64,000 nucleotides of DNA from the NCBI GenBank assembly GCA_033439795.1, contig JAUTDP010000012.1:372001-436000 (forward strand), read 5' to 3'. Below are positions 35,601-48,204 of this stretch, in pieces; position 1 is the stretch's first letter, and each line of letters begins with the position of its first letter. Source of the DNA: Sordaria brevicollis. Taxonomy: Eukaryota > Ascomycota > Sordariomycetes > Sordariales > Sordariaceae. The position numbers and the translations under genes were made by a program. The notes under the pieces are model-generated. The model was not told where the DNA came from. It searched no databases and was given only the letters and a program-made list of their open reading frames with translations.

Positions 35601-38263
35601 CTCCCTCCGCTTCCAACCTCTTTTGGCGACGCTTCTTGTTGCCTTCCAGATCCCCGACTCTACTCTCTACCCCCGCCGGGCTGCTATTGTTGCGGAGAGG
35701 CTGCTAGTTGTCCTCGATTTTGCTACCATCCTTCTTCGGATCTCCAACTACCTCGATCTGCCTGTCCTCAACCTCCAGACACAACTGTTCAAGTCTGCGT
35801 CTCTGGTTGCCCGTCTTCCTGCCATCAGGCTGTCTTTCAAGGCACCGGCGATCGCTCTTCTCAGTGCGTTGGTAGAAAGCGCCGGTAAGGGTAACGCCGA
35901 ACCACCATCACTGTTGGGATACCTCGGCCCTCAAATCTCGCGGTCGTTCATCCAGATCGCCTCAATGCTGGATAAGCCGTTCGACAGGGTGTCCGAGTCT
36001 GTCAGCACATGGAAGTTCTTCTCGACAATCATGCGCAACCGGCAACAGTGGATGGCCAACTGTCTCCTTACTGGCAAGACTCCCCGCGAGGCTCTGAAGG
36101 GAGATGGTAAGATTGCAGCGCTTTCGCCTGACTCGGTTCTCTCCACGGCCATGGAGAAGCTTCGCTCCATCAAGAAGTTGCCCAGTCAGGAAGCCCTTGC
36201 CGTTCTGGACTTCTTCACCTCGGCCCAGAACTACTGGCCCTGGACGATCTTTGCCATGCAAAAGGATACGTCCTTCCTGACTGACCTGCGGGCATACGTT
36301 CGTGATCTCAAGTCGCCCTCGATGATCTCAAGGACCGACCCTAGAGAGGCTGTTAACCAGGCGAGGATAGCAGCTTACATCGCTGAGGCATTCGCTATGC
36401 AGCTTTACCACCTGCGTCAAATGAGGCAGTCACAGAAGTTTGCCAACGATGTTGTGAACGACCTCGACTACTTCCTGCGCAACGGAGTTCAGGTTTCGGG
36501 CTACAACGCTTCGCTGCACTCCAATTTTGCAAGGAACTTTAGCCAACGATACCCGGGAATCTCTGTTGAGGATTTCAAGAGGACAGTCCTTGTTCCCCGC
36601 GATCTGGGTTCCCAATTTTACTATGCTTTGGACTTTGCCGAGAAGATGCTCAGCTACGATGTCGCGTGGGCTGGATCGCGGAAGAACGGCTTCAGGCATG
36701 AGATGGAGACGGCTAACCTGAACCTGTCGCTGGTGGAGGCTGAGATTGTGAGTTTATCCTTCTTCCTACGCTGTGGTAATGTGTACTAACACGCTTCAGA
36801 CCCTTTTCCATGCTTGGGAGTATCTCCTGCTTGAGCTGAGCATCTCGCTTCTCCCCAAGAACGAGACTGTTGCCAAGCAGATGTCACAGGTTGCGGAGCA
36901 GTGTCTGGATGCCAACCAAAGGGCCCAGCCGCCAGATGATATCTTCGTCCGCTTGACACACGCTCGGGCAAACCTGGCTCTGACGCTTCTTCAGCGCCTT
37001 GCTGATGCTTCCCACCTGCCCAAGGACATCAGCAAGCTGCTCACCAGCATCACAAGGGCCATTAATAACATTGAGGACCCCTTTGACAAGGATCAGATTT
37101 CTTACTTCCGTACCCTTCTCAAGATCCTCTTCGTCGCTCTGCGTGGAACCAGACACTCGACCAATGCTCCTGCGCCCGGCGCCTCCACCATGTCGCAGTC
37201 CAGCCTTGAGGCCAGCTCTGTGGCTGTCACCCAGTTGATCCTCACCATCCTGGACCGCGTCGTCGCCCAATCTTTCCGGTCCCTCGTCGCCCTCGTGCAC
37301 GAGCCCACCTCACCCACCACACCCGAGGACCTCGCCCTCCTCACCGCGATCCTTCAAGCCTGCCTCAGCGTACCGGGTATCGACCAATGCCAAGTACAAA
37401 TCCTCAACATCATGGCCGGCCACAACGTCTTCCAAGTCGCCACTTCTCTCTTCTCCTGGGCCGACAAGCTAACCGACAAATCCGGCGACCCCATCTACGG
37501 CGAGCTCTCCCTTCTTTTCCTCTTGGAGTTGTCCGCCATGCCCACCATAGCCGAGCAACTCGCCTGCGACGGCTTTTTGGGGCACCTCACATCCGCCAAT
37601 TTGGCGGGATTCATGCGCCGCCCCAACGTCGGTCCCCTCGCCGAAAACGCCGGCGCAGCCCGTTGCTACTCCATCTGGGCCAAGGGTGTCCTCCCCTTGC
37701 TTCTCAACATGTTGGGGGCCCTAGGCGCCACCATCGCGCCCGAAATCGCCTACGTGCTGAACCAATTCCCCAACCTCCTCCGCGCAGCTGTCGACCGCTT
37801 TGAAGCCCCCGGCACGAACCGCACGGCCTTTTCCCCCTCCAAATCATTCCTTTTTGCCTCTAACGGCGCTGGTGCCAACGGCGGTAAAGAAGGTTCCATC
37901 ACCCTTACTTCCATCTCAGAAATCAACTCCCTTGCCCTCCTCACTCGCGTTCTTTCCGCAATAAGATTGACGAACGCAGGAGGGCAGTCGGCGAGGGATA
38001 TCCCGCAGATTGTGGGAGGATGGGAAGATGATGTCCGCCAGAATCTGTTGGAGAATGTGGAGTTTTGGCTGGGAAGTCGCAAGGTGCTGAGGGAGAGACT
38101 GTTGCCGTTGGGACAGAGGGAGGTTGAGTGGAGGGGTGCTAAGCCGACGAACACAGGGGGGGAAGGGGACACGAAGTGTGAGAGTAAGTTGGAGGAGAAG
38201 GCGGTGGAGATGTTGAGTGGTGTGGCGGAGGTGTTGGGCTTGGGGTTGGGGGAGGAGTTGTGA
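32614..38263 (+). CDS. NUP192: Nucleoporin Nup192 (Nup205 family)
   Basis: Large scaffold nucleoporin of the inner ring of the nuclear pore complex. Two exons, 32614-36747 and 36800-38263, are joined over a 52-nt intron (GTGAGT, branch TACTAAC, CTTCAG) in phase 0, giving 1865 residues. This is close to other filamentous-fungal Nup192 proteins and somewhat longer than the yeast one. The protein is all-helical in appearance with no signal or membrane segment. Recognisable stretches include NEVNSVLLRNDELK-type repeats region near residues 580-640 with YPYEFLPFVSFTRAM, and HAWEYLLLELSISLL at the start of exon 2. Family identity is from overall resemblance (length, YPYEFLPF region, conserved C-terminus); no catalytic residues apply. 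The coding sequence shows no RIP damage although the RIP block ends about 1 kb upstream. Confidence 0.9.
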
Positions 38264-39059
38264 GTTAATGCGCGACATAGAGTTGATTGATGAAGGGGAG
38301 AGGATGCGGAAGCTGTTTTTTACTGGGCTACTGGATGGATAAATGGACGTGTAAAAGTATGGGATACGGTTGAGTTTTCCGATTTGCGTTTAAGCAGTGT
38401 AGCAGGATATTCAGTTGTTTGTTTATTCGAGGTCATGAGCGATATCGCAATTCTTGTGAGAAATTTCCGCCTTCCTCATCATGGTTGTTGAGAACTAGGG
38501 TTCGCATAGCATTGAAAGTTACTTTGAGTTTGTTCATGATCCGTCCCTACCTAATTGACGATAAGGGTTTTGCCTTGGCATCTATCTTTTCATACAGCCT
38601 CGCAGAGATTTTGAAGCTCGATGCATAGAAGGTTGAGAATATCTCCCACGTTTACCCATCTCGCCCATCACTTTAATCCTCTCACTCTAGACCTTGCCAG
38701 CTTGCTTCCGGTTGCGAAAATTGCTACCTTGGTCGTCCGCATGATTACAATATTCGGATGTGAAGAAACAATTCCAATTCCTGGACAGTGTTGGTAGCCT
38801 AAAGCAGCTCCCGGCAAGCCTAGCTCTTAGCTCTCTCATCCCAACTCCCGGCTCCATCCATCCGTAGGATCAACTTCGTAGCCGCCTTAGGTCACTTTTA
38901 TATCCCCGGTTTCACGTATGCCACGTAGATGCGTGCGGCACTTGCGCATCGCACCCGCCTTCAGACCAGCGCACAGCATCTTGTCCGTATTTATATAACT
39001 TTTATTTCCCATCTATCCCCCACTTCCATTTTCGTATAGTGTACAGGATATAGGTGGAT
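38264..39059. other. Convergent spacer between NUP192 and TIM9
   Basis: About 800 bp between two convergent stop codons, expected to hold both 3' untranslated regions. No gene, RNA or repeat is seen. Confidence 0.45.
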
Positions 39060-39793
39060 TTACCGCCTCTGCATCTCAGCAGTCATGGCAGCGTTCAGCT
39101 CGCCGAAGCGCTCGCCCAGGCGCGTCTGGGTAGACATGGACTTGAGCACGCAGCGGCTGATGCAGCCGGACTCGCGGCCGGAAAGGGCCTTGGAGGTGAA
39201 GTCGTCGACGCAGGCGGTGAAGCAGTTGTCTACTAGGTTGCCGAAGACCTGTTGTCGCACGGAGAGAGGTTAGTAAGGGGTGGGACTGGGAGTGGAAGTT
39301 GGTCAAGCCGGGTGGAAAGGTTTGAGGAGAGAGGTGTCTGGGCCCGGATGGATGGGCGGAAGAGGAAGGGTTAAGCGGAGGAGAGCTCGAGGAGGTAGAC
39401 GGTGTGTGCAGGTGGAACAAGGTTTGTTGATAGCTGGTCAGGTTGAAGAAGAGATAGAGGTGGGAGGTAGGTAGGTCGAGAAGTTGGCGATGTTGGAAGA
39501 TCGGTAAGATTATTGGATTGGACATTGGCGCAAGGTGTATGGGTGTATGGATGCTATTGTCACATCGAGGTAAAAGAAGAGATAGAAGAAGGATGTATGC
39601 GACATACAGTCATAAACTCCTTAACCTGGCGCTTCTGGAGGCGCTGGTCGAGCTCGCGGCTCTCGGCGGGTGTAAGTCTGTTGGAAGTTTGACGATGACG
39701 TTAGTTTTCGGGTTCCGGTCTTTTCTGTGTTTCTTCTTTCCAAAATCCCATTGTGGTTTTTCGGTTTAGTTGTGTTGCTACTTACCCATCCAT
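39060..39793 (-). CDS. tim9: Mitochondrial intermembrane-space chaperone Tim9
   Basis: Small Tim protein that, with Tim10, escorts hydrophobic precursors across the intermembrane space to the TIM22 and other machineries. Three exons on the minus strand: 39793-39786 (only 8 nt, ATGGATGG), 39677-39608 and 39248-39060. They join to an 88-residue protein, matching the family's usual 80-90. Splice sites are GTAAGT..CAACAG and GTATGT..CAACAG, the latter with a TACTAAC branch near 39270. The twin CX3C motifs are present as NCFTAC and GCISRC, the cysteines that form the two intramolecular disulphides. The N-terminus (MDGLTPAESRELDQRLQKRQ) fits Tim9. Intron 2 is 359 nt, long for this organism. An open frame starting within intron 2 gives a shorter, wrong N-terminus and should not be used. 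Confidence 0.94.
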
Positions 39794-42700
39794 TTTGTCT
39801 GAGGTTGTTGTGTTGTTCGGTGTTGTCTACCGAACTTTTTGTTTTGGGGGAATAAAGTTGTCAAGGTCCTGGTCTTGCCAAAGGTGGAATCGATAACGGA
39901 TGGATGGATGTCTCAACGAATGTGATGTCGTAGGGCGGCCCGCGCTTTCGCGTTCAACTGCCCCGGCAGAAGGATGGAAGCTTGCAGTTCTAAGAATTCA
40001 CCGCCCGGCAGAGCTTCATTGCTTGGCGCTTGGCGGGAAACAGGCTTGGCATTTTCTTTCAGAAGCTCAAAAATGCCAAGACCGGGGGGGATGCCAGGTG
40101 ACATGGGCCGCGCGCGCTTGTTCGAGTAAAAGAGGGTCTGTGCGCTAAATGTTCGCTTTCAAACACCATGCTGACTGCAGCTGAGAGCTGCTGCAACCGT
40201 AGCCGACGACGACGACGACAATGGTGAGGGATGACATCACAGCATGTTCTATATAATGGACGACCTCTCGGAAACGACGAAGACGTCTGAAGGGCTCGCC
40301 AAAACGGACATTTTACAGGGTATGGACTAGTCTCATTGCCGCTTCGATATCTAACTCTGGGGTTTCCGCCTTTGTCTTGTTCGCGCCCAGAGAGAATCCC
40401 CAGTATCCGACAATCCGTCCCTGCATCACCTTTCAGCAGGGCAGAGGAATAAGAATGTTCTCACTGGCTGTGCCCGGAAGACAAGTACAACGGCGGCATG
40501 TCCGCTGGCTCGTTGGGAGTGACGCCCATGAGGGAGATTATCTCTCCGTGTCCTGTATGTCTTGTGTTACCGAAAGGCTTCGTTACTTTGAGCCACGGAG
40601 TTGGGTTCATCGTGGAGGGAAACCCGAGTGGTGAGATATTACCAATGTCCCGTCGAACGGTTATTTGCGGCTGGCAGGATGTTGGCCTTATTCACTGCCG
40701 CAAAGTTCATCACGCTTTCAGGTAGGTATCTATGGACTCCATTGATATCGTTGGCGTTCCCAACGGAGAATAAACCACCAACAGTAGTATCGTGGGCGTG
40801 CTTACATACAGCTCTCAGCCTATGACGTCCATCGGAAAGGGTGTGATCTCGTGTTCACAGGGAGGAAATATGTCTTGCCCGCATATGTGAGGCTGAAAGA
40901 TGAAACAAGAACCCGCATGTTGATGGGTTGCAACATGCCTTTTTTTTTGCTTTTCAAACCGTTTGCGGTATTTGAAGCTGCTATGTTGTGTGTTCGCGGT
41001 CGTTGATATCCGCCATTTCCTACATAGTAAGGATTCGAGGTTGGAGGCTCTAGGTGGAGTTCATTTTTTTCATACAATGGGCAAAGATCGGTTGGCCAGT
41101 CGTTGCAAATAGTGGCTGAGCCTCACTCGGAAAAGACTTTATCGAGCGGTGAGGTGATGAAGCTATGAACCCAGCATGAGAACCGGTCTAACGTATCTTT
41201 CGCTTTCGACGTTGAGAGCTTGGGGGTGAAGAGTTCAGTTGCTGAAGTCTTGCAGTGAGAATTCTTTCGCACGGTGGACGTGATTATAAAATCCGGCCGC
41301 GAAGCGAACTTGCGAAGGTTATTTTCTGATCCATATTTTTTTTTGCACCTCTCTTGTCAGTCATTGTGGCTCGTGACATGTTTACAACTAACCGCTGCCG
41401 TCCATTCTTGGTCTTTGGTAGAAGTGGAAGAAGTGAGGGGAAATTCTCACTCTTGACCACATGAGCAGGTTTCGCTTGTCTCACCCTCTCTTTACTGAAA
41501 TCGCGAAGCTGCAATAGGACATTTTAGACTTGTAGCTTCCCCTCGTTTTCCCCTCCCAAAATCTGGATCGGTCTGGAGAAAGGACGCACACTAGTGTACG
41601 CAGGGTTTTAGTTTTCCAGGAATGATGTGCAGTTTCTGAAGCTTTCGGAAACCACGCGACTAATGTATGTATAGTGCGCGGGGAAAAGGGACCTTATTCA
41701 AGCCAACGTCGTGTGTTTGGAGAGGGGCACTCCAGTAGCGAGTCTCGAGAGTCTGGACTTTGAGGGTCGGCCGCGGTCTCTCAGCTAGGCACAGCTGGGC
41801 GATCAGAGACGATCACGGCTTACAAAGGGCTATAAAAGCTTTCTCAGATCAAGTTATGGAAAGATGGGGTGTTGTATCGTGTGGCATCTTTTGCATATCT
41901 AGGCGACCTTCTTGGACCCCTTTGGTGCCTTTTCAAGGTCCTTTGACCTGTCAGGTGGGCAGCCACCAACTGCATACTTGCAAAAGCGTTGGGCATCTTT
42001 CCTTTCTTGGATCGGAGGCGAAAGTGACGACGACGCACGTTTGTTTTTCTGCCTTGTTGCTTTGCTGATTTGCGTGTCCTTTCTGAGAGTTTCGTTGGCT
42101 TGAGGTTCATAGTGGTTGCCAGATCTCTTATGTGTCCCTCTTTTTTTGTTAAGTTTTCGGAGATGGAATTCGGTCTGAGAACACCGGACGACAGAACCAT
42201 TGCTTTGGGAAAAGGTGCGTCGTACGTACACTGTGTGCTATAATTGGAAATGGATTGGCATCGCGAAATCCCAGTGGGAATTTTTTAGCACCTGACAGTT
42301 GAAAGTGGATTTTTGTGGGCAACATGGTGGCTGGGCTTCTCTTGAACAGAGAGGTTGGAGTTGAAAAGTCAAGACAATATCCATGATATTGAACAATTCT
42401 CCTTCACCGTCTGAGGTGATATGGAAATATTTAGCACCCGGAGCGCCGTTGCTGCGCACTGCACCGAGTCGCCGTTTATTGTCCGCTGCAGGAGCAACAC
42501 TGCACTTGGTGGTACCTTTCACGCTGGCCTACGTCATTTCTTCCTGTTGTCCAACACAGTTTCAATTGGGGCCGTCGAGCATGTCACGAACGTCCAATTC
42601 CTACCGTGGCGGATGATTTGTCTCAACGAGACATATACAGAGACATGCTGTAACAAAGTGGAAGTCTTGCAACACTTTTGGGTGGAACTCTGGATAAAGT

Positions 42701-43400
42701 CAGGAACCGAAGTAGTGGATCTGGCAGCGAGAGAAGGTGGATGTACCCGGACTTTAGGAGAAAACACCAGCCACTCCTTCTCTTGTGGTGAATGCCGATG
42801 CCTGACACAGATTAAGCAGTCAAACATCTAAGACAATAGTCTATGTTTTCGACGGTGATGCCGGTAGTCGAAAGCCGGGGACCGAATGCCGAGAAGGTTG
42901 GAGATGGTGTAAGTGCTGGCTCTAGACCTTTTGCCCTGGTTGTAACCAAACTTATAAGCACAGTATCTGCTTCTAGGCGACGAGGAACCTCAAATGGTGA
43001 GGATTATATTACAGCAACTCGGTCTTACCAAAGTTTTATAGTCAGAAAACCAATCCATAACAGTCATGAACGGTTGGCAGGAGGTAGCTGCTTTTGTGGA
43101 AAACAACGTCTACAGTAAAAGGCTCAAGCTGTAACGATGGCTATCCCGGATAACTATAGTATCAGGTGTCGGTGTGAAACCCTCTACCTGTAACAGATAG
43201 AGGTCAAGAGACTAAAAAGCTTTTCTCTTGCATCGCTTATCTCTAGGTATTGGCTAATGAGATTAAAGTGTAGGTACTGAAGTTGAGGTAGATACTTCAG
43301 AAAAAGAGACGGAAGGAGCTCCTGTATGGTAACCAAAAGGATGGAAAGCACATGCCGGTGCTGCAGCACATTCGCATACAGTATCACAGAAAAGTATCCA
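39794..43400. other. Long intergenic region upstream of TIM9
   Basis: About 3.6 kb with no supported gene. Many short open frames occur on both strands, all without a recognisable domain. Features seen are a hairpin at 40045-40080, a GAC microsatellite near 40203-40218 and an A/T-rich run near 40939. It should include the TIM9 promoter at the left. It may hold unannotated non-coding transcripts, which sequence alone cannot show. Confidence 0.4.
40045..40080. repeat. Perfect 11-bp hairpin
   Basis: CTTGGCATTTT (40045-40055) is the exact complement of AAAATGCCAAG (40070-40080), with a 14-base loop. It lies about 250 bp upstream of the TIM9 start. It may be a regulator site, a terminator-like structure or chance. 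Confidence 0.55.
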
Positions 43401-44847
43401 CACAGTCGGCGAAACCCCCGGAGAAGCCATTGATCCCCTGTTGCTCTTTCCCAAATCGCTTTCTCAGTTTTTTTGAGGAAAGTGGAAGCAAAAGCCACAG
43501 TTTCTGTCAAGGGCCCGGCCATCTGCTTTTTCGGGTTTTGCTCAATTCTGCTCCCTTTTGCTGTTCCATTCAAATTCTGTATGCCGCGATGCATTGAAAC
43601 GACATACAACGTCGAGTTACCTCCTGCCACTCTCCCCTGCCCGCCAGATCGGCCACCCACCTCCGTCAGCAGTGTTACCAGCACCATTCCGTCACTTCTA
43701 CAGGGAGAGACGGGTACCCTAAACAGGACGAATCCGACGACCCATTCAGACGAGACGAAAGCAAAGACACTCTCCATCTGGAGTCTCCCGGTCGCCCCGG
43801 TGACGCTGAGCCAGATTCCAGATTCCCCGCGAGATCCCCTTGAGGTTTCCCCTTTTCTCCGGCGGCCTATACTGGCACAGTCTACAGTATACATACGACA
43901 GAAAACAAAACAAAAAAAAACAGCTTCACGACAAGGGACAACCGGGTTTCCCTTCTCCTTTTTCAGCCATTGCGTCGATCCACGGCCCTACCAGAAAGGC
44001 TTTCAGCTCGCCAGCCCCCCGGCTTCCAGTGCGCGGGCTCCTCCACTTCGATCAGCCTGGCCAAGGAAGTGGGCGAGCGAGAACAGGAACAGGAACAGGA
44101 ACCGACAGGAACAGGATAGGATAACACCTAGAACCAAGACAGGACTGGTCAAAGACAGGGACAAGAGAGGGTCAAGACCAGCACCACCAGCCAGACACAG
44201 GCAGGACAGCCGACAGGACAAGACAGGCGAGACAGGGTCCCATCGCCGCCAGCCGCCCCCGTCAGACCGTGTTCCCTCTGCATGGGTCCTCCCAATAGAG
44301 ATAGATATCCACTGCCACCACTATCCGCAACCCAAGTCGTCAGCGCCCACTACAGCAGCACTCCAAGCTGCATCGCGTCGCAAGACAACCTCCCGTCCAC
44401 CTTCTTACAACATTGACATTCGACACACCTCGAGGACAGGACGAGCAGTCGAGCTGCTACATAGCACCGTCTGCAACCCGCTTGCCGACGCCAAGTCTTG
44501 CTTGTGCTGCTGTTACTGCTGCACAGACTCTTAGCTTGACAGTTGGAATCATTCCAAGCCTGCATCCTCCCATCTCGTCCTCGCCTCGGCTGCCCCACGC
44601 GCATCTCCCCGGTTGCTCAACGTCCTCCTTCCGCCGTCATCGTCTCCCAGTCCTGCGAGTTCGAGTCCACAACGTCCGTCCGGTTTTGCCATCTTTTTCT
44701 GCCACGCGCGGGTGACTGTCGACCGCCTCCTCAGCGTTTGCCTCCCCGGCACCCGACTGATTCGGCACCGTCCCGCCCCGTCGCCACGCCCGTCATTCAA
44801 CCTCGTCCGTCGTCATACGGTGTCCGTCATCACCGTCGTCGTCCGCC
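43401..44847 (+). promoter_or_regulatory. Long C/A-rich leader region of the RhoGAP gene
   Basis: A GC- and CA-rich stretch before the RhoGAP start. It includes an (ACAGGA)-type repeat at about 44085-44120 and CT-rich parts typical of fungal 5' leaders. A 353-codon frame (43473-44534) has biased, low-complexity content and no domain, so it is more likely a leader frame than a gene. Multiple upstream ATGs would be expected to reduce translation if the leader extends this far. Confidence 0.4.
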
Positions 44848-47800
44848 ATGACGTCCGCCGCCGCCGCCGCGCCCGTCGCGCCCGCCCACGTTCCTCCACC
44901 GCCGCCTCCAACCTCCTCCCAGCAGCTGCAGTCCCAGTCCCAGTCGCAGATGCAGACGCAGACGCAAGCGCAAGCGCAGGTCCAGGCCCATAATCAGCAG
45001 GCACAAGCTCAGGCACAGGCACAGGCTCAGGCACAAGCCCAGGCGCATTCGCATTCGCATACCCAGTCGCTGTCGCAGCCGCAGCATCGAGCATACAATC
45101 CCTACAACGCCTTTGCGCACCAGCCGCAACCTCCACCCCCCACAAAACGAGACCTCAAGTCGTGGTGGAAAGGCTTCAAGCTACCTTCGAAGCATCAGGA
45201 AGCACACGGTATAGCAACCCCGTTCATTAGATCCAAACCCTACCGATCAACATCCTTATTTGCGGAGGACATGGAAGGCTGCCTCAGCGACCTTCCGGAA
45301 GCTGTGGCCCTCTTGCAGGAGATAGTTGCGCAGGAGGTCCTCATCGCCGCCCGAGCGGACGCCCGATCTCAGCCAACAAGTGTGAGCTTGAATCGGATGT
45401 CCACCGGCGCACTTTTCTATGAGAAGCCGCTCCAGCTAGAAAATCTTGCACGTTTCCTCAATTGGCGTCTTAGTAGAAGATGTACTGGCGAAGATGGAAC
45501 CTGGCCAGTGCAAGACCCCGCTAAAACAAAATCAGTAGTACCAGAACCGCCCAAAGGCATCTTTGGTGTCCCCCTTCGCGATAGTATCAAGTACGCCAAT
45601 GTTGCCATCTCTCTTGTCGATGAAAACGGGAAAAGCTATATCTACGGTTACGTCCCTATCGTGGTTGCCAAATGTGGTGTTTTCTTGAAAGAAAAGGGTT
45701 CGTATGACATCATCCCCAGTCCCTTACCCCCTTCCATCCTGTGGCGTAACTTTGGAATGTCCTAACTTTTCATCCAAGCAACCGATGTGGAGGGCATATT
45801 TCGTCTCAGTGGATCGGAAAAAAGGATAAAGGAGCTCAAAAATATTTTCGACTCGCCAGACCGTTACGGCAAAGGGCTGGTGTGGGATGGATACACGGTC
45901 CACGATGCCGCCAACGTCCTCCGTCGCTACCTCAACGACCTTCCGGAGCCTGTCGTCCCCCTTGAATTGTACGAGGAATTTCGAAAACCGTTGAAAGGGG
46001 CCACTAGGCAGTCCGCTGGCGACACCGACGGCCCCCAATTCGTCGAGAACTTCGATATGGACGCTGCTATTATCAGATACCAGCAGCTGATTACCGAGCT
46101 GCCGCCGCTCAATCGCCAGCTGATGCTTTATATCTTGGACTTGCTCGCAGTCTTTGCCGCCAAGTCCGACATTAACCGCATGAATTCGCAGAACCTGGCC
46201 GCTATCTTCCAGCCAGGCATGCTATCCCATCCAGCTCACGCAATGGCACCCGAAGAGTATCGTCTCAATCAATGTGTCATCATTTTCCTCATCGAAAACC
46301 AGGATCATTTCCTCATTGGCATGCAAGGCACAGCGGCCGACGAGAGGACGGTACAGGAAGTCCAGAAGGGGACGCCAACTATCAACGTCCCTGCGACGCC
46401 CAAGGCTGGCGTGAACCGAACTGCATCAAATGCCAGCGCTGGAGCCGAAAGTGTATCCAAGGAGGGCATGGTTAGGAGGAATAAGTCGACGTCTTCAAGG
46501 CGTTCTCTTGCTTCGAACGGTGCGCCAAGCCCAGGAAGCCCTGCATTGACTTCCACGCCTACAGGAGGCTTGGGCCGGAGCAACACCTTGCCGTCAAAAC
46601 GATCGCCTCGCGTGCCGCCTGGAAGGTTCGCTCATCGGCACGATGCTGCTAACTCTCCAGTCGGTCCCTTGACACCGGTTCATCCGCCGTCAGTTCCTGG
46701 AGTTACGCCTCCTACGCCGACAGTACTTCCACCCGCGCCAGCGGTTGTTTATGAGGTCGCTACACCGCCAGAAGAGTCTTCGGTGCCGTCCTTGCCCGCA
46801 TCGACGGCTCCTTCGAGCTTGTTGCCCAACCAATCCGTCCCATCTACTAGGAGCCAAGAAAAGCTACTCGACCCTAACACCGAGGCCGCATCACCTTCAA
46901 AGGAACGCCGCATGCCCAACATACCGAACATCTTCCAGAGATCACCCACTGGGGAAAACGAACTTAGACAACCTAACAAGCTGAGGAAGAAGATGCCTGG
47001 AACGGGCGGCCATTATAGTGCTCATAGTTCGACGATATCACTGCCTCGCTCGACAGCGGCCTCTCCTAGTGTTGAAGCTGCGAATCCAATGGAAGCGGTC
47101 CCACCTTTGCCCGGTAACCTGGATGCGGTCGTGTCTGGCGGACAGCCAGCGCCTTCCCCTTCTGACTCTACACCGAGGGCATCCCAAGCACCTACGGCGC
47201 CTTCAGCCACTTTGCATCCTAACAACGTTTCCGAGGCACAAAACAAGCCAAGGGAATCTCCGCCCACTTCAGTTACATCGTACAACGACATGTCTGATCC
47301 CGACCAGTTCGAGACGCAGACGACTGCTAGTATCGCTAGCCCAGAAGTGGCATCCCCCGATAGGGATAAGAGAAGGCGGTGGCGCCTGTCGAGGAAGAAG
47401 GAGGATAGCATTTCTTTGAATTCTCCTCCAAACATCAGCCAGCCTCTCATCTCGCCGCGCATGCTGGGCTCGAATTCGCAGGCTGAGGGGAGCAACAGTT
47501 CTGTAGGCAGTTCTGGTTATTTCCACAGACCCCGGGCAAGCATGAGCGGGGATGTTTCTGACGCGGGCATGATGAGTAGCCTCGACGACCGTTCGATGAT
47601 GAGCGACGCAACCAGAGAAGGCAGAGACCGTGACCGAGACAGGGATTGGGATAAGAGCAGTGAATACCGCAAGTCGAACATTGCCGACTGGTTGAAGAAC
47701 AAGTACCGCGAGCATAGGGAGACCGCGGAACAGAGAAGGAACAAGTCGCCACCAGCACATGACGGCAGATCGGCATCCATTGGAGAGCGGATTCGCAAGA

Positions 47801-48204
47801 GCATCGATACGAAGCGGGACATAAACAACGGCAGCGAGAAGGGGTACAGTGATGAGAACATTCCCATGCCACCGCCGCCCATGCGGGAACCTGGACCTGG
47901 AAATTCGCAGAGCTCCATCCAGTCTTCTCCGCGAAGCTTCCAGCAGAGCCAACCTCAGCCGGTGCAGGCCCCGCAGCCACCGGCACTTTACCAGGCTGAG
48001 CAGGCTAAGGTGCAAGCCGTTCCATCCGAAGTTGAAAACAATGCTCAGCTGGAACAGTCTCCGCTGCAACATCCTCAACCGCAACAGGTCACCATGCATC
48101 AGTCCCAATCCCAGCTCCCGCAAGAGCCCTTGCCGCAAATACCAGAGCAGCCGACTGAAGCGCCTGTGCCTACTCCTTCAAGGCACATGGACCTCGATGA
48201 GTAG
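44848..48204 (+). CDS. Rho GTPase-activating protein, Sac7/Bag7 type
   Basis: Predicted GAP that switches off Rho1-type GTPases, acting in cell-wall integrity and actin polarity. The N-terminus is Gln/Ala-rich (about residues 23-72), followed by KRDLKSWWKGFKLPSK and the RhoGAP domain: GIFGVPLRDSIKYANVAISL, YVPIVVAKCGVFLKEK, then VEGIFRLSGS with the arginine finger, LRRYLNDLPEPVVPL, and SQNLAAIFQPGMLSHP. A long Ser/Pro-rich tail follows, with basic and KK/RR patches and a Gln-rich end. An intron at 45698-45778 (CCTAAC branch) is needed to join the domain. A second, 327-nt candidate intron (45209-45535, GTATAG..ATCAG, CTAAA branch) is in frame whether spliced or not, giving 982 or 1091 residues. 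The tail is likely disordered. Confidence 0.88.

Noticed and set aside
43184..43894. 236-codon minus-strand frame
   Set aside because: No domain or signal, no promoter evidence, overlaps the presumed RhoGAP leader; most likely chance.
47269..48138. 289-codon frame antisense to the RhoGAP tail
   Set aside because: Arises from codon bias of the sense gene; no domain.
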